The translations under genes and the position numbers were made by a program. DNA of 64,000 nt, taken from assembly GCA_963722175.1 (NCBI GenBank), contig CAVRKA010000008.1, positions 1 through 64,000 on the forward strand, read 5' to 3'. Positions 25,547 to 33,969 of this stretch are shown piece by piece. Position 1 is the first letter of the stretch. Each line of letters starts with the position of its first letter. Source of the DNA: WHSW01 sp963722175. Its GTDB lineage: Bacteria > Actinomycetota > Thermoleophilia > Solirubrobacterales > 70-9. The notes under the pieces were generated by a model. The model was not told where the DNA came from. It searched no databases and worked only from the letters and a program-made list of their open reading frames with translations.

Positions 25547-26829
25547 GGACCTCGAGACGCGCGGACCCGGTCGTGTCCGGCGGCGTCCGGGCGGATCCAG
25601 GCGGCGAGCGCGCTGTCGGCGCTGGGATTCATGGCGAGCGCCGGCACGGTGGCGCCGGAGCTCGACAGCGTCTGCACCGGTTTCGGCGTCGAGAACGCCG
25701 TCCACGGTCGCACCTCCACACGCTGCGCCGAACCTTCGGTGCGCTGCCAGATCAGCTGCGAGTTCGCGCTCCCGTCGGTCGCTACCCCCGGGTTGGTCGC
25801 GTCGCCGGGAGGCGAGACGGTCTGCGGCGTCCCGGTGCCGCCGGTGGGCGACAGCTCGACCGCCTGGATCCGCCCGACGCCGCCGACCGCACGGCGCCAG
25901 ACGGCCACGCCGTTGCCAGCGTTGGTCGCGATCGAGATCGCCGGCAGGGTCGAATCCGCGCCGGCGGGGGACAGCGTCTTCACCGAGCCCGGCTCCCCGG
26001 AGCCCGGCACCGGTCGTCCCTGCACGCGTGTGTCGGCGCCAACGTCCCGGGTCCAGAGCACGAACGCGCTGCCGAGGAAGTCGACGTCCACCCGCGCCTG
26101 GCTCGAGTCGGTGCCGGGCGGCGAGAGAGTGTTGATTGGGCCGCGACTGCCGGTCGTGGTGACCGTGCGCCCCTGGGCGCGGGTGTTCGACCCTTCGGAC
26201 CCCAGCCAGACCGCGTAGCCGACACCGTCCGCGTTCACCGCCAGGCGCGGCTGCGAGGCGTTCGCGGCCGGCTCCGAGAATCCGAGCAACGGTCCGAGCG
26301 GGCCGGTTTTCGGGATCGCCCGGCCGAGCACCCGGCGGTTGCCGGCGTTGGCGCGGAACCAGACCGCGAGCGCGTCGCCGTCGGAGTCGATCGCCACCTG
26401 CGCCCCCGATGCGTCCTCGCCGGCGGGGGACAGGTCGAGGACGGGCCCGAGCGCCCCGGCGGCCGAGATCCGCCGCGCCTGGGCGATCACGCTGCCGTCG
26501 AGCCTGGTCCAGACGACGATCGCGTCGCCGTCCGCGTCGACCGCGGCCTGCGGCGCGAACGCGTTGCTGCCGTCGGCCGACAGCGTCTGCACCGGGCCGA
26601 AGTCTCCGCCGGCGGACATGGTCGTCGCCTGGACGCGGGAGACGAGGCCGTCGAAGCGTGTCCAGACTGCCACGCCGGCGCCGTTGTCGCCGACCGCGAC
26701 CGCGGGCGATGCCCCGCCGCGTCCCGAGAGCGTGGACGGCGAGGAGAAGACCCCGAGCGCCGCCGGCGCCAGCGTCAGCGCCAGCACCGCAAGCCCTGCC
26801 GGGATCCCGACCCTGATCAGAGGTCCCAT
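25543..26829 (-). CDS. secreted repeat protein, probable beta-propeller
   Basis: This 428-residue protein has a signal peptide (IRVGIPAGLAVLALTLAPAALG) and then about eight repeats of ~50 residues from residue 42 on. Each carries a core like AVDADGDAIVVWTR, a strand ending in R-x-Q-x-R (RVQGR, RAQGR) and GPV-x-TLSPAG-x-DAS. The repeat length and WTR core suggest a bladed propeller, probably extracellular. There is no catalytic motif or sortase signal, and no close named family is known to me. The sequence runs to the very end in a last blade (AAWIRPDAAGHDR). Confidence 0.7.
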   Translation of the reverse strand: MGPLIRVGIPAGLAVLALTLAPAALGVFSSPSTLSGRGGASPAVAVGDNGAGVAVWTRFDGLVSRVQATTMSAGGDFGPVQTLSADGSNAFAPQAAVDADGDAIVVWTRLDGSVIAQARRISAAGALGPVLDLSPAGEDASGAQVAIDSDGDALAVWFRANAGNRRVLGRAIPKTGPLGPLLGFSEPAANASQPRLAVNADGVGYAVWLGSEGSNTRAQGRTVTTTGSRGPINTLSPPGTDSSQARVDVDFLGSAFVLWTRDVGADTRVQGRPVPGSGEPGSVKTLSPAGADSTLPAISIATNAGNGVAVWRRAVGGVGRIQAVELSPTGGTGTPQTVSPPGDATNPGVATDGSANSQLIWQRTEGSAQRVEVRPWTAFSTPKPVQTLSSSGATVPALAMNPSADSALAAWIRPDAAGHDRVRASRGP

Positions 26830-26855
26830 GGGAGGAAGCTACACGGGCAGCCCCG

Positions 26856-28334
26856 CTAGTTGCCTCCCGAATTGCCGCCCTGATCGCCGTTCTTGCCCTG
26901 CTGCTTGGCGTCATGCGCGGCCTGCTGGCGCTTGCGCTTCGCGCGATGCGCCGCCTCCTGACGCTTGCGCTTCTTGCGGTGGGCGGCCTCCTGGTTGTGG
27001 CGCTTCTCCTGACGCTTGTGGGCCTCCTTGCGCTGCTCGGCGGCGGTCTCGTGCTCGAAGGCGCGGATGTTCGAGGCACCGGTCAGGTACATGTAGTGGC
27101 CGTCCGAGATCACCGGGTTGTACTCGCCGAGCTCCGACTCGAAGGTGCGCCTCCCGGTCTTGACGTTGAAGCCGTAGGTGCCGAGGTTCGGACCGAGGGC
27201 GGCGACGTAGACGTTCTCGCCGAGCACGCTGGCGGCGCCGAGGATCACGCCGCCGATCCGCTCCTGCCAGCGCACCTCGCCGGTCTTCGCGTCGAGCGCG
27301 TAGAAGTTCTGGTCCTTGGAGCCGACGTAGACGGTCGGGTCGGTCTTCGGCGTGTCGGCGACCGCCGGCGCCGCGTAGACCCAGTCGCCGGTCGAGTGGC
27401 TCCAGAGCAGCTCGCCGCTGTCCTGGTCGAACGAGTAGACGCGGGTGTCGATCGACCCCAGGTAGATGCGGCCGAAGGCCACTGCCACGGTCGAGTACAC
27501 CGGCCCGCCGCGACCGAAGCTCAGTCCCTGGGTCGACGACTGCCAGACGAACTGCCCGTTCGAGGCGTCGATCGCGAACACCTGGCCCGCGTAGTTGGCG
27601 CCATAGAGGACGCCGCCGTCGTACGCCAGCCCGCCCTTCACCGCACCGGCGGTGGACACGTGCCAGCGCACGTTTCCGGTCTGGCGGTCGAGCGCGTAGA
27701 TGTCGCCGGACTCGCTGCCGACGATCACCCGGCTGCCGATCACGATCGGGGACGTCTCGCTGCGCCCGGGGAGCCCGAAGCGCCACAGCAGCTTGCCGTC
27801 CTTGGCCCGCAGCGCGAGCGCCTCGCCCTGGTCGACCCCGGGCGCCTTCTGCAGGGTGACGGCGTAGACGACGCCGTGCGAGTAGGCGGGTGACGCGGCG
27901 CCGAGGCCGCCGATGTCCTTCTTCCACTCGACCTTGCCCTCGTCGGCGGTGATCGCGTACAGGAGCGCGTCCTTGTCCTGGAAGTAGAGCGTCCCCTTGG
28001 CGACGATCGGCGAGAACTCGAGCAGCTTGCCGGCCTGAAAGCTCCATTTCGAGGCGTCGTATGGCGGGCGCACCCGCTTGGTCGGCAGGTAGCGGGTACG
28101 GGCGAGGTCGTAGCCGTAGAGCGGCCAGTTGACCGTCTTCACCTGCTCGGCGTGGCTGGCCGGCTTCTCGTCCTTCTCGAGCGTGCACGGCGGCGGGCAG
28201 CTGCGGTCGGCATCGCGCTTGAAGGCGATGTAGAGGCCGAGCGCGCCACCGATCACGATCAGGCTGATCACGGCGATGATCGCGATGTGGCTCGGCTGGC
28301 TCCAGTCGAGCGGGATCTTGGGGAGCGCGGGCAT
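26856..28334 (-). CDS. membrane-anchored PQQ-like beta-propeller protein with basic repeat tail
   Basis: This 492-residue protein has a transmembrane anchor (IAIIAVISLIVIGGALGLYIAF, about 18-39) and then a propeller of PQQ/BamB-type blades. The blades carry motifs such as LLYAITADEGKVEWKKD, IYALDRQTGNVRWHVS and FYALDAKTGEVRWQERI. These blades form scaffolds in BamB and quinoprotein dehydrogenases; no PQQ-ligand set is evident, so a scaffold or cell-envelope role is likelier. The last ~60 residues are extremely basic repeats (AHRKKRKRQEA, AHRAKRKRQQA) ending GGNSGGN. Confidence 0.78.
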   Translation of the reverse strand: MPALPKIPLDWSQPSHIAIIAVISLIVIGGALGLYIAFKRDADRSCPPPCTLEKDEKPASHAEQVKTVNWPLYGYDLARTRYLPTKRVRPPYDASKWSFQAGKLLEFSPIVAKGTLYFQDKDALLYAITADEGKVEWKKDIGGLGAASPAYSHGVVYAVTLQKAPGVDQGEALALRAKDGKLLWRFGLPGRSETSPIVIGSRVIVGSESGDIYALDRQTGNVRWHVSTAGAVKGGLAYDGGVLYGANYAGQVFAIDASNGQFVWQSSTQGLSFGRGGPVYSTVAVAFGRIYLGSIDTRVYSFDQDSGELLWSHSTGDWVYAAPAVADTPKTDPTVYVGSKDQNFYALDAKTGEVRWQERIGGVILGAASVLGENVYVAALGPNLGTYGFNVKTGRRTFESELGEYNPVISDGHYMYLTGASNIRAFEHETAAEQRKEAHKRQEKRHNQEAAHRKKRKRQEAAHRAKRKRQQAAHDAKQQGKNGDQGGNSGGN

Positions 28335-28408
28335 CCGCTAGCGGGCCTCCTGGTGACGGACGGGCGGAAATGACGAGACCCAGGCGCCACCAGGCACGGA
28401 CGCAGGGA

Positions 28409-28433
28409 GCCCGAATAGCATCGCTATTCGGGC
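28409..28433. promoter_or_regulatory. 11-bp perfect inverted repeat in divergent intergenic region
   Basis: GCCCGAATAGC-ATC-GCTATTCGGGC is a perfect 11-bp inverted repeat with a 3-nt centre. It lies 75 bp upstream of the minus-strand propeller gene and 120 bp upstream of the plus-strand nucleotidyltransferase gene. Between divergent genes it cannot be a terminator for either, so an operator is more likely; this is inference. Confidence 0.45.
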
Positions 28434-28553
28434 GACTTGAGGACGCCGCATGGTGGTGGTCTGGGGCCGTCATTTCCGGGCGGACGTCATGAGGAGGTCC
28501 GCAAGGGGCGTCATGGTAGGGAAGCGGGCTCACGGCGCCCGCACGATCCATCC

Positions 28554-29677
28554 GTGGCACCGACGCAGCGAGAGATCTCCACCGCCGGCCTCGGCGCGAG
28601 GATCGCCGCCCTGCCCGGGTTCGCCGCCGTGCGCGACGCCGCGGCGCGCGCCGGGGTCGAGGCGCACCTGGTCGGCGGCGCCGTGCGCGACGCGCTGCTC
28701 GGCCGCGAGACCGCCAACCTCGACCTGGTCGTCGACGGCGACCAGGGGGCGTTGATCGAGGCCATCGGGGGCGAGGCGGTCGTCTACGACCGCTTCGAGA
28801 CGGCGACGATCGTCCTCGGCGGCGCCCCGGTTGACGTCGCCCGCGCCCGCACCGAGACCTACGGGCGCCCCGGCGCCCTGCCGGAGGTCAGCCCGGCGAC
28901 GCTGGCCGAGGACCTGGTGCGCCGCGACTTCACCGTCAACGCGATGGCCGCCCCGGTGGCGACCCGAACACCCTGATCGACCTCCACGGAGGCCTGGACG
29001 ACCTGCGCGCGGGGCTGCTGCGGGTGATGCACGAGCGCTCGTTCGGCGACGACCCGACCAGGGCGCTGCGCGCGGCCCGCTACGCCGCCCGGCTCGAGCT
29101 CGAGCCAGAGCCGCGCACGCTCGAGCTGCTGCGAGGGACCGACCTGAACACGGTTTCGGGCGACCGGGTCGCCGCCGAGCTCGGCAAGCTCGCCGCCGAG
29201 CCGAGCGCCCGGCGCGGCTTCGAGCTGCTCTCGGAGTGGGGACTGATCGAGCTCGACCCTGGAGCCGGCGAGTTGATCGAGCAGGTGGCGGCGCTGCTCG
29301 CCGGCCCGCCGTGGGAGAGCGAGGCGCCAAGGCCCGCGGCGCTGCTCGCCGCGATCCGGGGACCCGGGGCCGCCGTGCACGAGCTCGCCGCGCTCGAGCC
29401 CGGGGCGCCGTCCGAGGCGGTGCTGGCGGCGCGCGGTCGCAGCGGCGTCGAGCTCGTCCTCGCCCGGGCGCTCGGCGCCGAGTGGCTCGACCGCTACCTC
29501 ACCGAGTGGCGAAACGTGAAGCTCGAGATCGGCGGCGAGGACCTGATCGCGGCCGGCGTCGCCGAGGGCCCGGCGGTCGGCCGCGGCCTCGCCGCGGCGC
29601 TGCGGGCGAAGCTCGATGGTGAGGCGCCGACCCGCGATGACGAGCTGCGAATCGCTTCCGAGGCGGCGTCCTCCTAG
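28554..29677 (+). pseudogene. CCA-adding/poly(A) polymerase-type nucleotidyltransferase, frameshifted
   Basis: The N-terminal part (GTG 28554 to a TGA at 28974-28976) has the class II nucleotidyltransferase motifs HLVGGAVRDALLG, LDLVVDGD (metal-binding Asp pair) and RRDFTVNAMA. The frame then shifts: from 28961 the next frame continues the family with DPNTLIDLHGGLDDLRAGL and DDPTRALRAARYAARL through to 29677. One base appears missing near 28959-28961. Restoring it gives a complete protein of about 374 residues. Such enzymes add or repair the tRNA 3' CCA end or polyadenylate RNA. If this is the only CCA enzyme it should be essential, so a sequencing error is as likely as a real break. Confidence 0.78.
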
Positions 29678-29688
29678 CCTTCGGGCGG

Positions 29689-30426
29689 ATGGAATGGCGT
29701 AACGACGACGGTGTCCGCTGGCTCGAGGCCGAGCTGCCGGGCGCCCGGGCGGCGTTCTCGACCCGGCTGGGCGGGGCGAGCGCCGGCGCGTTCGAATCGC
29801 TCAACCTCGGCCTCTACACCGATGACGAGCCGGCGGCGGTGCGCTCGAACCGGCTGCGGCTGACGGGCGCCCTCGGCCGCGATCCCGAGGGGGTGCTGTT
29901 CGGCTTCCAGGTCCACGGTCCGCAGATCGCCCGCCGCGAGAGCGCTCCGTCACCGAACCCGTTCACGGTGGATGGGAGGCCCGACGACGGCGATGGGCAG
30001 GTGACGCGGAACCCGGCGCTGACGCCCCTGGTCCAGGTCGCCGACTGCCTTCCGGTCGCGCTGGCCGGCGAGCGCGGGGTCGCGATGCTCCATTGCGGCT
30101 GGCGCGGGCTGGCCGCCGGGATCGTCGGGCGCGGGGTGGATGAGGTCGAAGCGACCGCGGCGGCGATCGGGCCCGGCATCGGTCCCTGCTGCTACGAGGT
30201 CGGCGACGAGGTGCTGGCGGCGTTCTCCGGGCTCGGCGCGGGCGTCGCCGACGGCCGGATGCTCGACCTGCCCGAGGTCGCGCGTCGCCTGCTCGCCGCC
30301 GGCGGCGTCGACGCCGTGGAGTCGAGCGGCCACTGCACGAGCTGCGAGCCGGAGCTGTTCTTCTCCCACCGCCGCGACGCCGGCCGCACCGGTCGCCAGG
30401 CCGGGCTGGTCTGGGGCGATGGCTGA
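29689..30426 (+). CDS. pgeF: PgeF/YfiH-family multicopper-oxidase-like (laccase-domain) protein
   Basis: This 245-residue protein shows the YfiH-family fingerprint: FSTRLGGASAGAFESLNLG, GFQVHGPQI (His), VQVADCLPVAL (Cys), LHCGWRGLAAGIV (His), and IGPGIGPCCYEVG. Family members act as peptidoglycan-editing enzymes or purine nucleoside phosphorylases using a Cys-His-His zinc site, in the cytoplasm. It overlaps yggS by 8 bp and heads the division-associated run ending at rluD, as in many Gram-positive genomes. Confidence 0.87.
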   Translation: MEWRNDDGVRWLEAELPGARAAFSTRLGGASAGAFESLNLGLYTDDEPAAVRSNRLRLTGALGRDPEGVLFGFQVHGPQIARRESAPSPNPFTVDGRPDDGDGQVTRNPALTPLVQVADCLPVALAGERGVAMLHCGWRGLAAGIVGRGVDEVEATAAAIGPGIGPCCYEVGDEVLAAFSGLGAGVADGRMLDLPEVARRLLAAGGVDAVESSGHCTSCEPELFFSHRRDAGRTGRQAGLVWGDG

Positions 30427-31051
30427 GCCGATCCGCGGCATCGACGCCGCGGTCGTGCGCCGCAACCTCGACGAGGTGCGCCGGGTCTGCGGCCCGGACG
30501 TCGAGGTGCTCGCGGCGACCAAGTACGTCGTCGGCGAGGAGATGGGGCGGCTCGCCGAGGCCGGGGTCGAGCTGGTCGGCGAGAACCGGCTCCAGGACCT
30601 CGAGGCGAAGCAGGCGCTGGTCGGCGATCGCTTCACCTGGGACTTCATCGGCAACATCCAGAGCCGCAAGCTGCGCCGGATCCTGCCCCTGGCCCGGCTG
30701 ATCCACTCGGTGGCGACGGACTCGGTGCTCGAGCAGCTCGGCCGCCACGGGACCGACGACACCGAGGTCCTGGTCGAGGTCAACGTCTCCGGCGAGCCCG
30801 GCAAGGGCGGGGTGGAGCCCGTGGCGCTGGGGGAGTTCATCGGCCGCTGCCCGGTGCAGGTGTCCGGGCTGATGACGATGCCGCCGTTCACGACCGAACC
30901 CGAGTCGTCGCGACCGTACTTCGCGCGGCTCGCCGGGCTTGCCGCGGAGCGCGGGCTTACGCGGCTGTCGATGGGCACCAGCCAGGACTGGCGCGTCGCG
31001 GTCGAGGAGGGGGCGACGATCATCCGCCTCGGCACCTCGCTCTACAGCTGA
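30419..31051 (+). CDS. YggS-family PLP homeostasis protein
   Basis: This 210-residue PLP-binding TIM barrel resembles alanine racemase domain 1. VLAATKYV holds the PLP Lys; GENRLQDLEAK, WDFIGNIQSRKLRRI, EVNVSGEPGKGG, LMTMPPF and LSMGTSQDW follow in order. The family buffers free PLP and affects amino-acid metabolism. ATG 30419 overlaps the pgeF stop by 8 bp. It is upstream of sepF, the usual synteny. Confidence 0.92.
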   Translation: MAEPIRGIDAAVVRRNLDEVRRVCGPDVEVLAATKYVVGEEMGRLAEAGVELVGENRLQDLEAKQALVGDRFTWDFIGNIQSRKLRRILPLARLIHSVATDSVLEQLGRHGTDDTEVLVEVNVSGEPGKGGVEPVALGEFIGRCPVQVSGLMTMPPFTTEPESSRPYFARLAGLAAERGLTRLSMGTSQDWRVAVEEGATIIRLGTSLYS

Positions 31052-31119
31052 CCGGGCCGTTCGTTGCTCCATAATGCGGGTAAAGGAATCCCGTCTCAGG
31101 ACGCGAACACCGCAGCCGT

Positions 31120-31659
31120 ATGGCACTTCGAGATACATGGCACCGCGCGCTCGTCTATTTCGGCCTCGCCGAGGACCCGGAGTACGGCGAGCACGACCTC
31201 TACGAGCCCGACACGGCGCCGCACGGCCAGGTCTACGAGGGCGGCTCCGCGCCGCGCTCGGCGACCGTGAGCCGGATCTCCGAGCGCCGTCGCGGGCGCG
31301 ACGAGATCGACGACATCTTCGCCGACGACGCGCCGCCGCGCCGCCGTCCGGCGCTGCAGCCCGTCGGTGGCAACGGCGCCGACGTCCAGGTCCATCTGGT
31401 CACTCCCGGGAGCTTCAACGACGCCCAGGAGGTCGCCGACCGCTTCAAGCACTCGGTCCCGGTGATCCTCAACCTGCAGACCACCGACAGTGAGCTCGCC
31501 AAGCGCCTGATCGACTTCGCCTCCGGCCTGACCTACGCGCTCGACGGCGGGATGCAGAAGATCGCCGAGAAGACCTTCCTCCTCACCCCGCGCAACGTCG
31601 AGGTCTCGGCTGAGGAGAAGGCGCGGCTCGTCGAAAAAGGGTTCTTCAACCAGAGCTAG
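31120..31659 (+). CDS. sepF: cell division protein SepF
   Basis: This 179-residue protein has an N-terminal amphipathic start (MALRDTWHRALVYFGLAEDP), an acidic and basic linker and a C-terminal SepF domain from about residue 90 (LVTPGSFNDAQEVADRFKHS, VILNLQTTDSELAKRLIDFASGL). SepF binds FtsZ and tethers the Z-ring to the membrane. In Actinobacteria, which lack FtsA, it is the main anchor. Position between yggS and proC agrees. Confidence 0.94.
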   Translation: MALRDTWHRALVYFGLAEDPEYGEHDLYEPDTAPHGQVYEGGSAPRSATVSRISERRRGRDEIDDIFADDAPPRRRPALQPVGGNGADVQVHLVTPGSFNDAQEVADRFKHSVPVILNLQTTDSELAKRLIDFASGLTYALDGGMQKIAEKTFLLTPRNVEVSAEEKARLVEKGFFNQS

Positions 31660-31690
31660 GACGCGCTCCCGCGGCCACTAGGCTGCGTGT

Positions 31691-32464
31691 ATGAAGATTG
31701 GGTTCGCGGGAGCGGGCAACATGGCGTCGGCGCTCGCCCGCGGCTGGGCCGGGGCCGAGCACGGGCCCGAGGCAATGCTGTTCAGCGACGCGGGCTCGGG
31801 CCGCGCTTCAGAGCTCGCCGACCAGCTCGGCGGCGAGGCGGTCGATTCGCTGGCCGAGCTCGCGCTGCGCACGGACGCGGTCGTCCTTGCGATCAAGCCC
31901 GCCGGGCTGGAGGCGGCGGCCGAGCAGCTCGGCGGCGCCGGCGACGCGATCGCCTCGGTGCTCGCCGCGACGCCGGTCTCGCTGCTGCGCGAACTGTTCC
32001 CGGACACCCCTGTCGTCCGGGCGATGCCGACGATCACGACCGAGGTCCAGCGAGGCGTGATCTGCCACGCGCCGCTCGAGCCGTCGATCGACGGCGAAGC
32101 CGGGGCCCGACTGCTGAACCTGTTCGGCGAGCTCAGCCACCTGGTCGAGGTGCCCGACGCGCTGATGGACGAGGCGACGGCGGTGATGGGCTGCACGCCG
32201 GCCTACCTGGCGGTGATCGTCCAGAACATCGCCGAGGCGGGCGCCGCCGAGGGGCTCGACCATGAGCTTGCCTACGACCTGGTGCTGGAGTCGTTCGCGG
32301 GAACGATCGAGCTGCTGCGCCGCTACGACCCGATCGAGGTCCGCGCGTCCGTCGCCTCGCGCGGCGGCGCGACCGAGGCCGGGCTGGAGGCGCTCGCCGA
32401 CGCCGGCGTCGGCGACGGCGTTCAGGCGGCGGTGCGGGCCTCGCTCGAGCGGATGCGCGGTTGA
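31691..32464 (+). CDS. proC: pyrroline-5-carboxylate reductase
   Basis: This 257-residue enzyme carries the Rossmann motif IGFAGAGNMASALARG at the N-terminus, VVLAIKPAGLEAA, VVRAMPTITTEVQRG, and the C-terminal dimer helix region (RASVASRGGATEAGLEALAD). It makes proline from pyrroline-5-carboxylate with NAD(P)H. It lies within the division cluster, as in other Gram-positives, and overlaps yggT by 4 bp. Confidence 0.92.
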   Translation: MKIGFAGAGNMASALARGWAGAEHGPEAMLFSDAGSGRASELADQLGGEAVDSLAELALRTDAVVLAIKPAGLEAAAEQLGGAGDAIASVLAATPVSLLRELFPDTPVVRAMPTITTEVQRGVICHAPLEPSIDGEAGARLLNLFGELSHLVEVPDALMDEATAVMGCTPAYLAVIVQNIAEAGAAEGLDHELAYDLVLESFAGTIELLRRYDPIEVRASVASRGGATEAGLEALADAGVGDGVQAAVRASLERMRG

Positions 32465-32760
32465 TCCTCGTCGCGCTCACACGGGGGGACATCGCCGACT
32501 ACGTCTCGGCGCTGCTCTTCGTCTACTTCGTCCTGATCATCGCCAACGTCGTGCTCAGCTGGGTGCAGCAGTTCCGGCCGATCCCCTACAACATGCCGCT
32601 GCGCGCGGTGCTCGGCTTCATCGAGGACACCACGAACCCGTTCCTGAACCTGTTTCGCTCCTTCATCCCGCGGATCGGCCCGCTCGACATCAGCCCGATC
32701 GTCGCGATCCTCGTGCTCTCGATCGGCGGCGGGCTCGTCGTCGACCTGATCCGCGGGTGA
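32461..32760 (+). CDS. YggT-family membrane protein
   Basis: This 99-residue protein has two transmembrane segments (ALLFVYFVLIIANVVLSWV; SPIVAILVLSIGGGLVVDLI) separated by the family stretch FIEDTTNPFLNLFRSFIPRI and GPLDISPI. YggT proteins are implicated in division, osmotic tolerance or protein assembly; the exact role is unknown. It uses TTG at 32461, overlapping the proC stop (TTGA). Confidence 0.88.
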   Translation: MILVALTRGDIADYVSALLFVYFVLIIANVVLSWVQQFRPIPYNMPLRAVLGFIEDTTNPFLNLFRSFIPRIGPLDISPIVAILVLSIGGGLVVDLIRG

Positions 32761-33233
32761 GCTCCTCTCGCGGTCGCGCCTGGCTCGGGATGTTCGCGGT
32801 CGCGGCGCTGGTCGTCGCGGTCGATCAGGCGGCGAAGGCAGCGGTCGTCGGCTCGCTGGAGCTCGGCGAGCGAAACGACCTGGTGCTCGGCCTCGAGCTC
32901 ACCAGGGTGATGAACAGCGGCGTCGCCTTCGGCCTCTTCAACGACGGCAGCGACGCCGCGGTGATCGCCTTCACCGCGGCGTCGCTGGCGCTGATCGTCG
33001 GCTGGTTCGTGTTCGACACCACCCGCCCCGGGTTGTGGCTGGGGGTCGGACTGCTGACCGGCGGCGCGCTCGGCAACCTCGCCGACCGGATCTTCGACGG
33101 CGCGGTCACCGACTTCATCGACCCGCCGGTCTGGCCGGCGTTCAACGTCGCCGACATCGCGATCACCTTTGGCGTGATCGTGATCGCGTTTTCCGCCCTC
33201 GCCCCGTCGGCGGCCCGGGCGACCGAGCCGTGA
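32757..33233 (+). CDS. lspA: lipoprotein signal peptidase LspA
   Basis: This 158-residue polytopic enzyme has four hydrophobic helices. It carries AVDQAAKA, the conserved MNSGVAFGLF, LGNLADRIFDGAVTDFID (first catalytic Asp) and FNVADIAITFGV (second catalytic Asp). It cleaves prolipoproteins before the lipidated Cys; clients in this window include the LivK and 8043-8522 products. GTG start overlaps yggT by 4 bp. The divIVA often found here is absent. Confidence 0.93.
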   Translation: MSSSRGRAWLGMFAVAALVVAVDQAAKAAVVGSLELGERNDLVLGLELTRVMNSGVAFGLFNDGSDAAVIAFTAASLALIVGWFVFDTTRPGLWLGVGLLTGGALGNLADRIFDGAVTDFIDPPVWPAFNVADIAITFGVIVIAFSALAPSAARATEP

Positions 33234-33904
33234 GCTCGCGGCCGCTGCTCGTCCACGTCGACGATCGCCTCGCCGTGGTGGACAAGCCCGCGGGCCTCGT
33301 CGTCCACCCGGCTCCGGGGCACCGCGGCGAGACGCTCGTCAGCGTGCTCGGCGAGCTGCTCGGCGGGGGCGAGGAAGGGCGCGCCGGGATCGTCCACCGC
33401 CTCGACAAGGACACCAGCGGCCTGATGCTCGTCGCCCGCGACGAGGAGGCCCATCGCCGCCTCGCGGCGCAGATCAAGAGCCGCCAGGTCGCGCGGACCT
33501 ACCTGGCGCTGATCGAGGGTCGGCCGCGCTCGCGCTCGGGGACGATCGATGCGCCGCTCGGCCGCGACCACCGCGCCCCGGAGAAGCGCGCCGTCCGTGG
33601 CCGCGGCGCCCGGGAGGCGCGCACCCACTTCGAGGTCATCGAGCCCCTGCCCGCCGACACCCTGGTCGAGGCACGGCTGGAGACCGGGCGCACCCACCAG
33701 ATCCGCGCCCACTTCGCCGCGATCGGACACCCGGTAGCCGGCGACCCGCGCTACGGAAACGCCGGCCGCCACGGCCTCGAGCGCCAGTTCCTCCACAGCG
33801 CCCGGCTCGGGTTCGAGCATCCGTTCACGGCGAAGCGGCTCCGGTTCGAGAGCGAGCTGCCCGAGGATCTGGCTCAGGCGTTGGAGCTGGCGCGGGGCAG
33901 GTAG
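33230..33904 (+). CDS. RluD-type pseudouridine synthase lacking the S4 domain
   Basis: This 224-residue RluA/RluD-family enzyme has the catalytic motif IVHRLDKDTSGLM (Asp nucleophile), VVDKPAGLVVHPAPGH near the N-terminus, ARTYLALIEG and GRTHQIRAHF. It isomerises uridines in 23S rRNA. RluD proteins normally carry an N-terminal S4 RNA-binding domain and are about 300 residues; here translation begins (GTG, overlapping lspA by 4 bp) almost at the catalytic domain, with no S4-like sequence upstream in frame. Confidence 0.88.
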   Translation: MSSRPLLVHVDDRLAVVDKPAGLVVHPAPGHRGETLVSVLGELLGGGEEGRAGIVHRLDKDTSGLMLVARDEEAHRRLAAQIKSRQVARTYLALIEGRPRSRSGTIDAPLGRDHRAPEKRAVRGRGAREARTHFEVIEPLPADTLVEARLETGRTHQIRAHFAAIGHPVAGDPRYGNAGRHGLERQFLHSARLGFEHPFTAKRLRFESELPEDLAQALELARGR

Positions 33905-33915
33905 AGGTGGGTTAT

Positions 33916-33950
33916 GGCGACTTATGGGTCGTATGGACCCGAAAGTCGCC
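33916..33950 (+). terminator. hairpin after the rluD-type gene
   Basis: GGCGACTT (33916-33923) pairs with AAGTCGCC (33943-33950), and inside it GGGTC pairs with GACCC around GTATG. It lies 11 bp after the stop codon and probably ends or stabilises the pgeF-rluD transcript. No T-run follows, so termination is inferred. Confidence 0.5.
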
Positions 33951-33969
33951 AATCCCCGTACGCGTCGCC

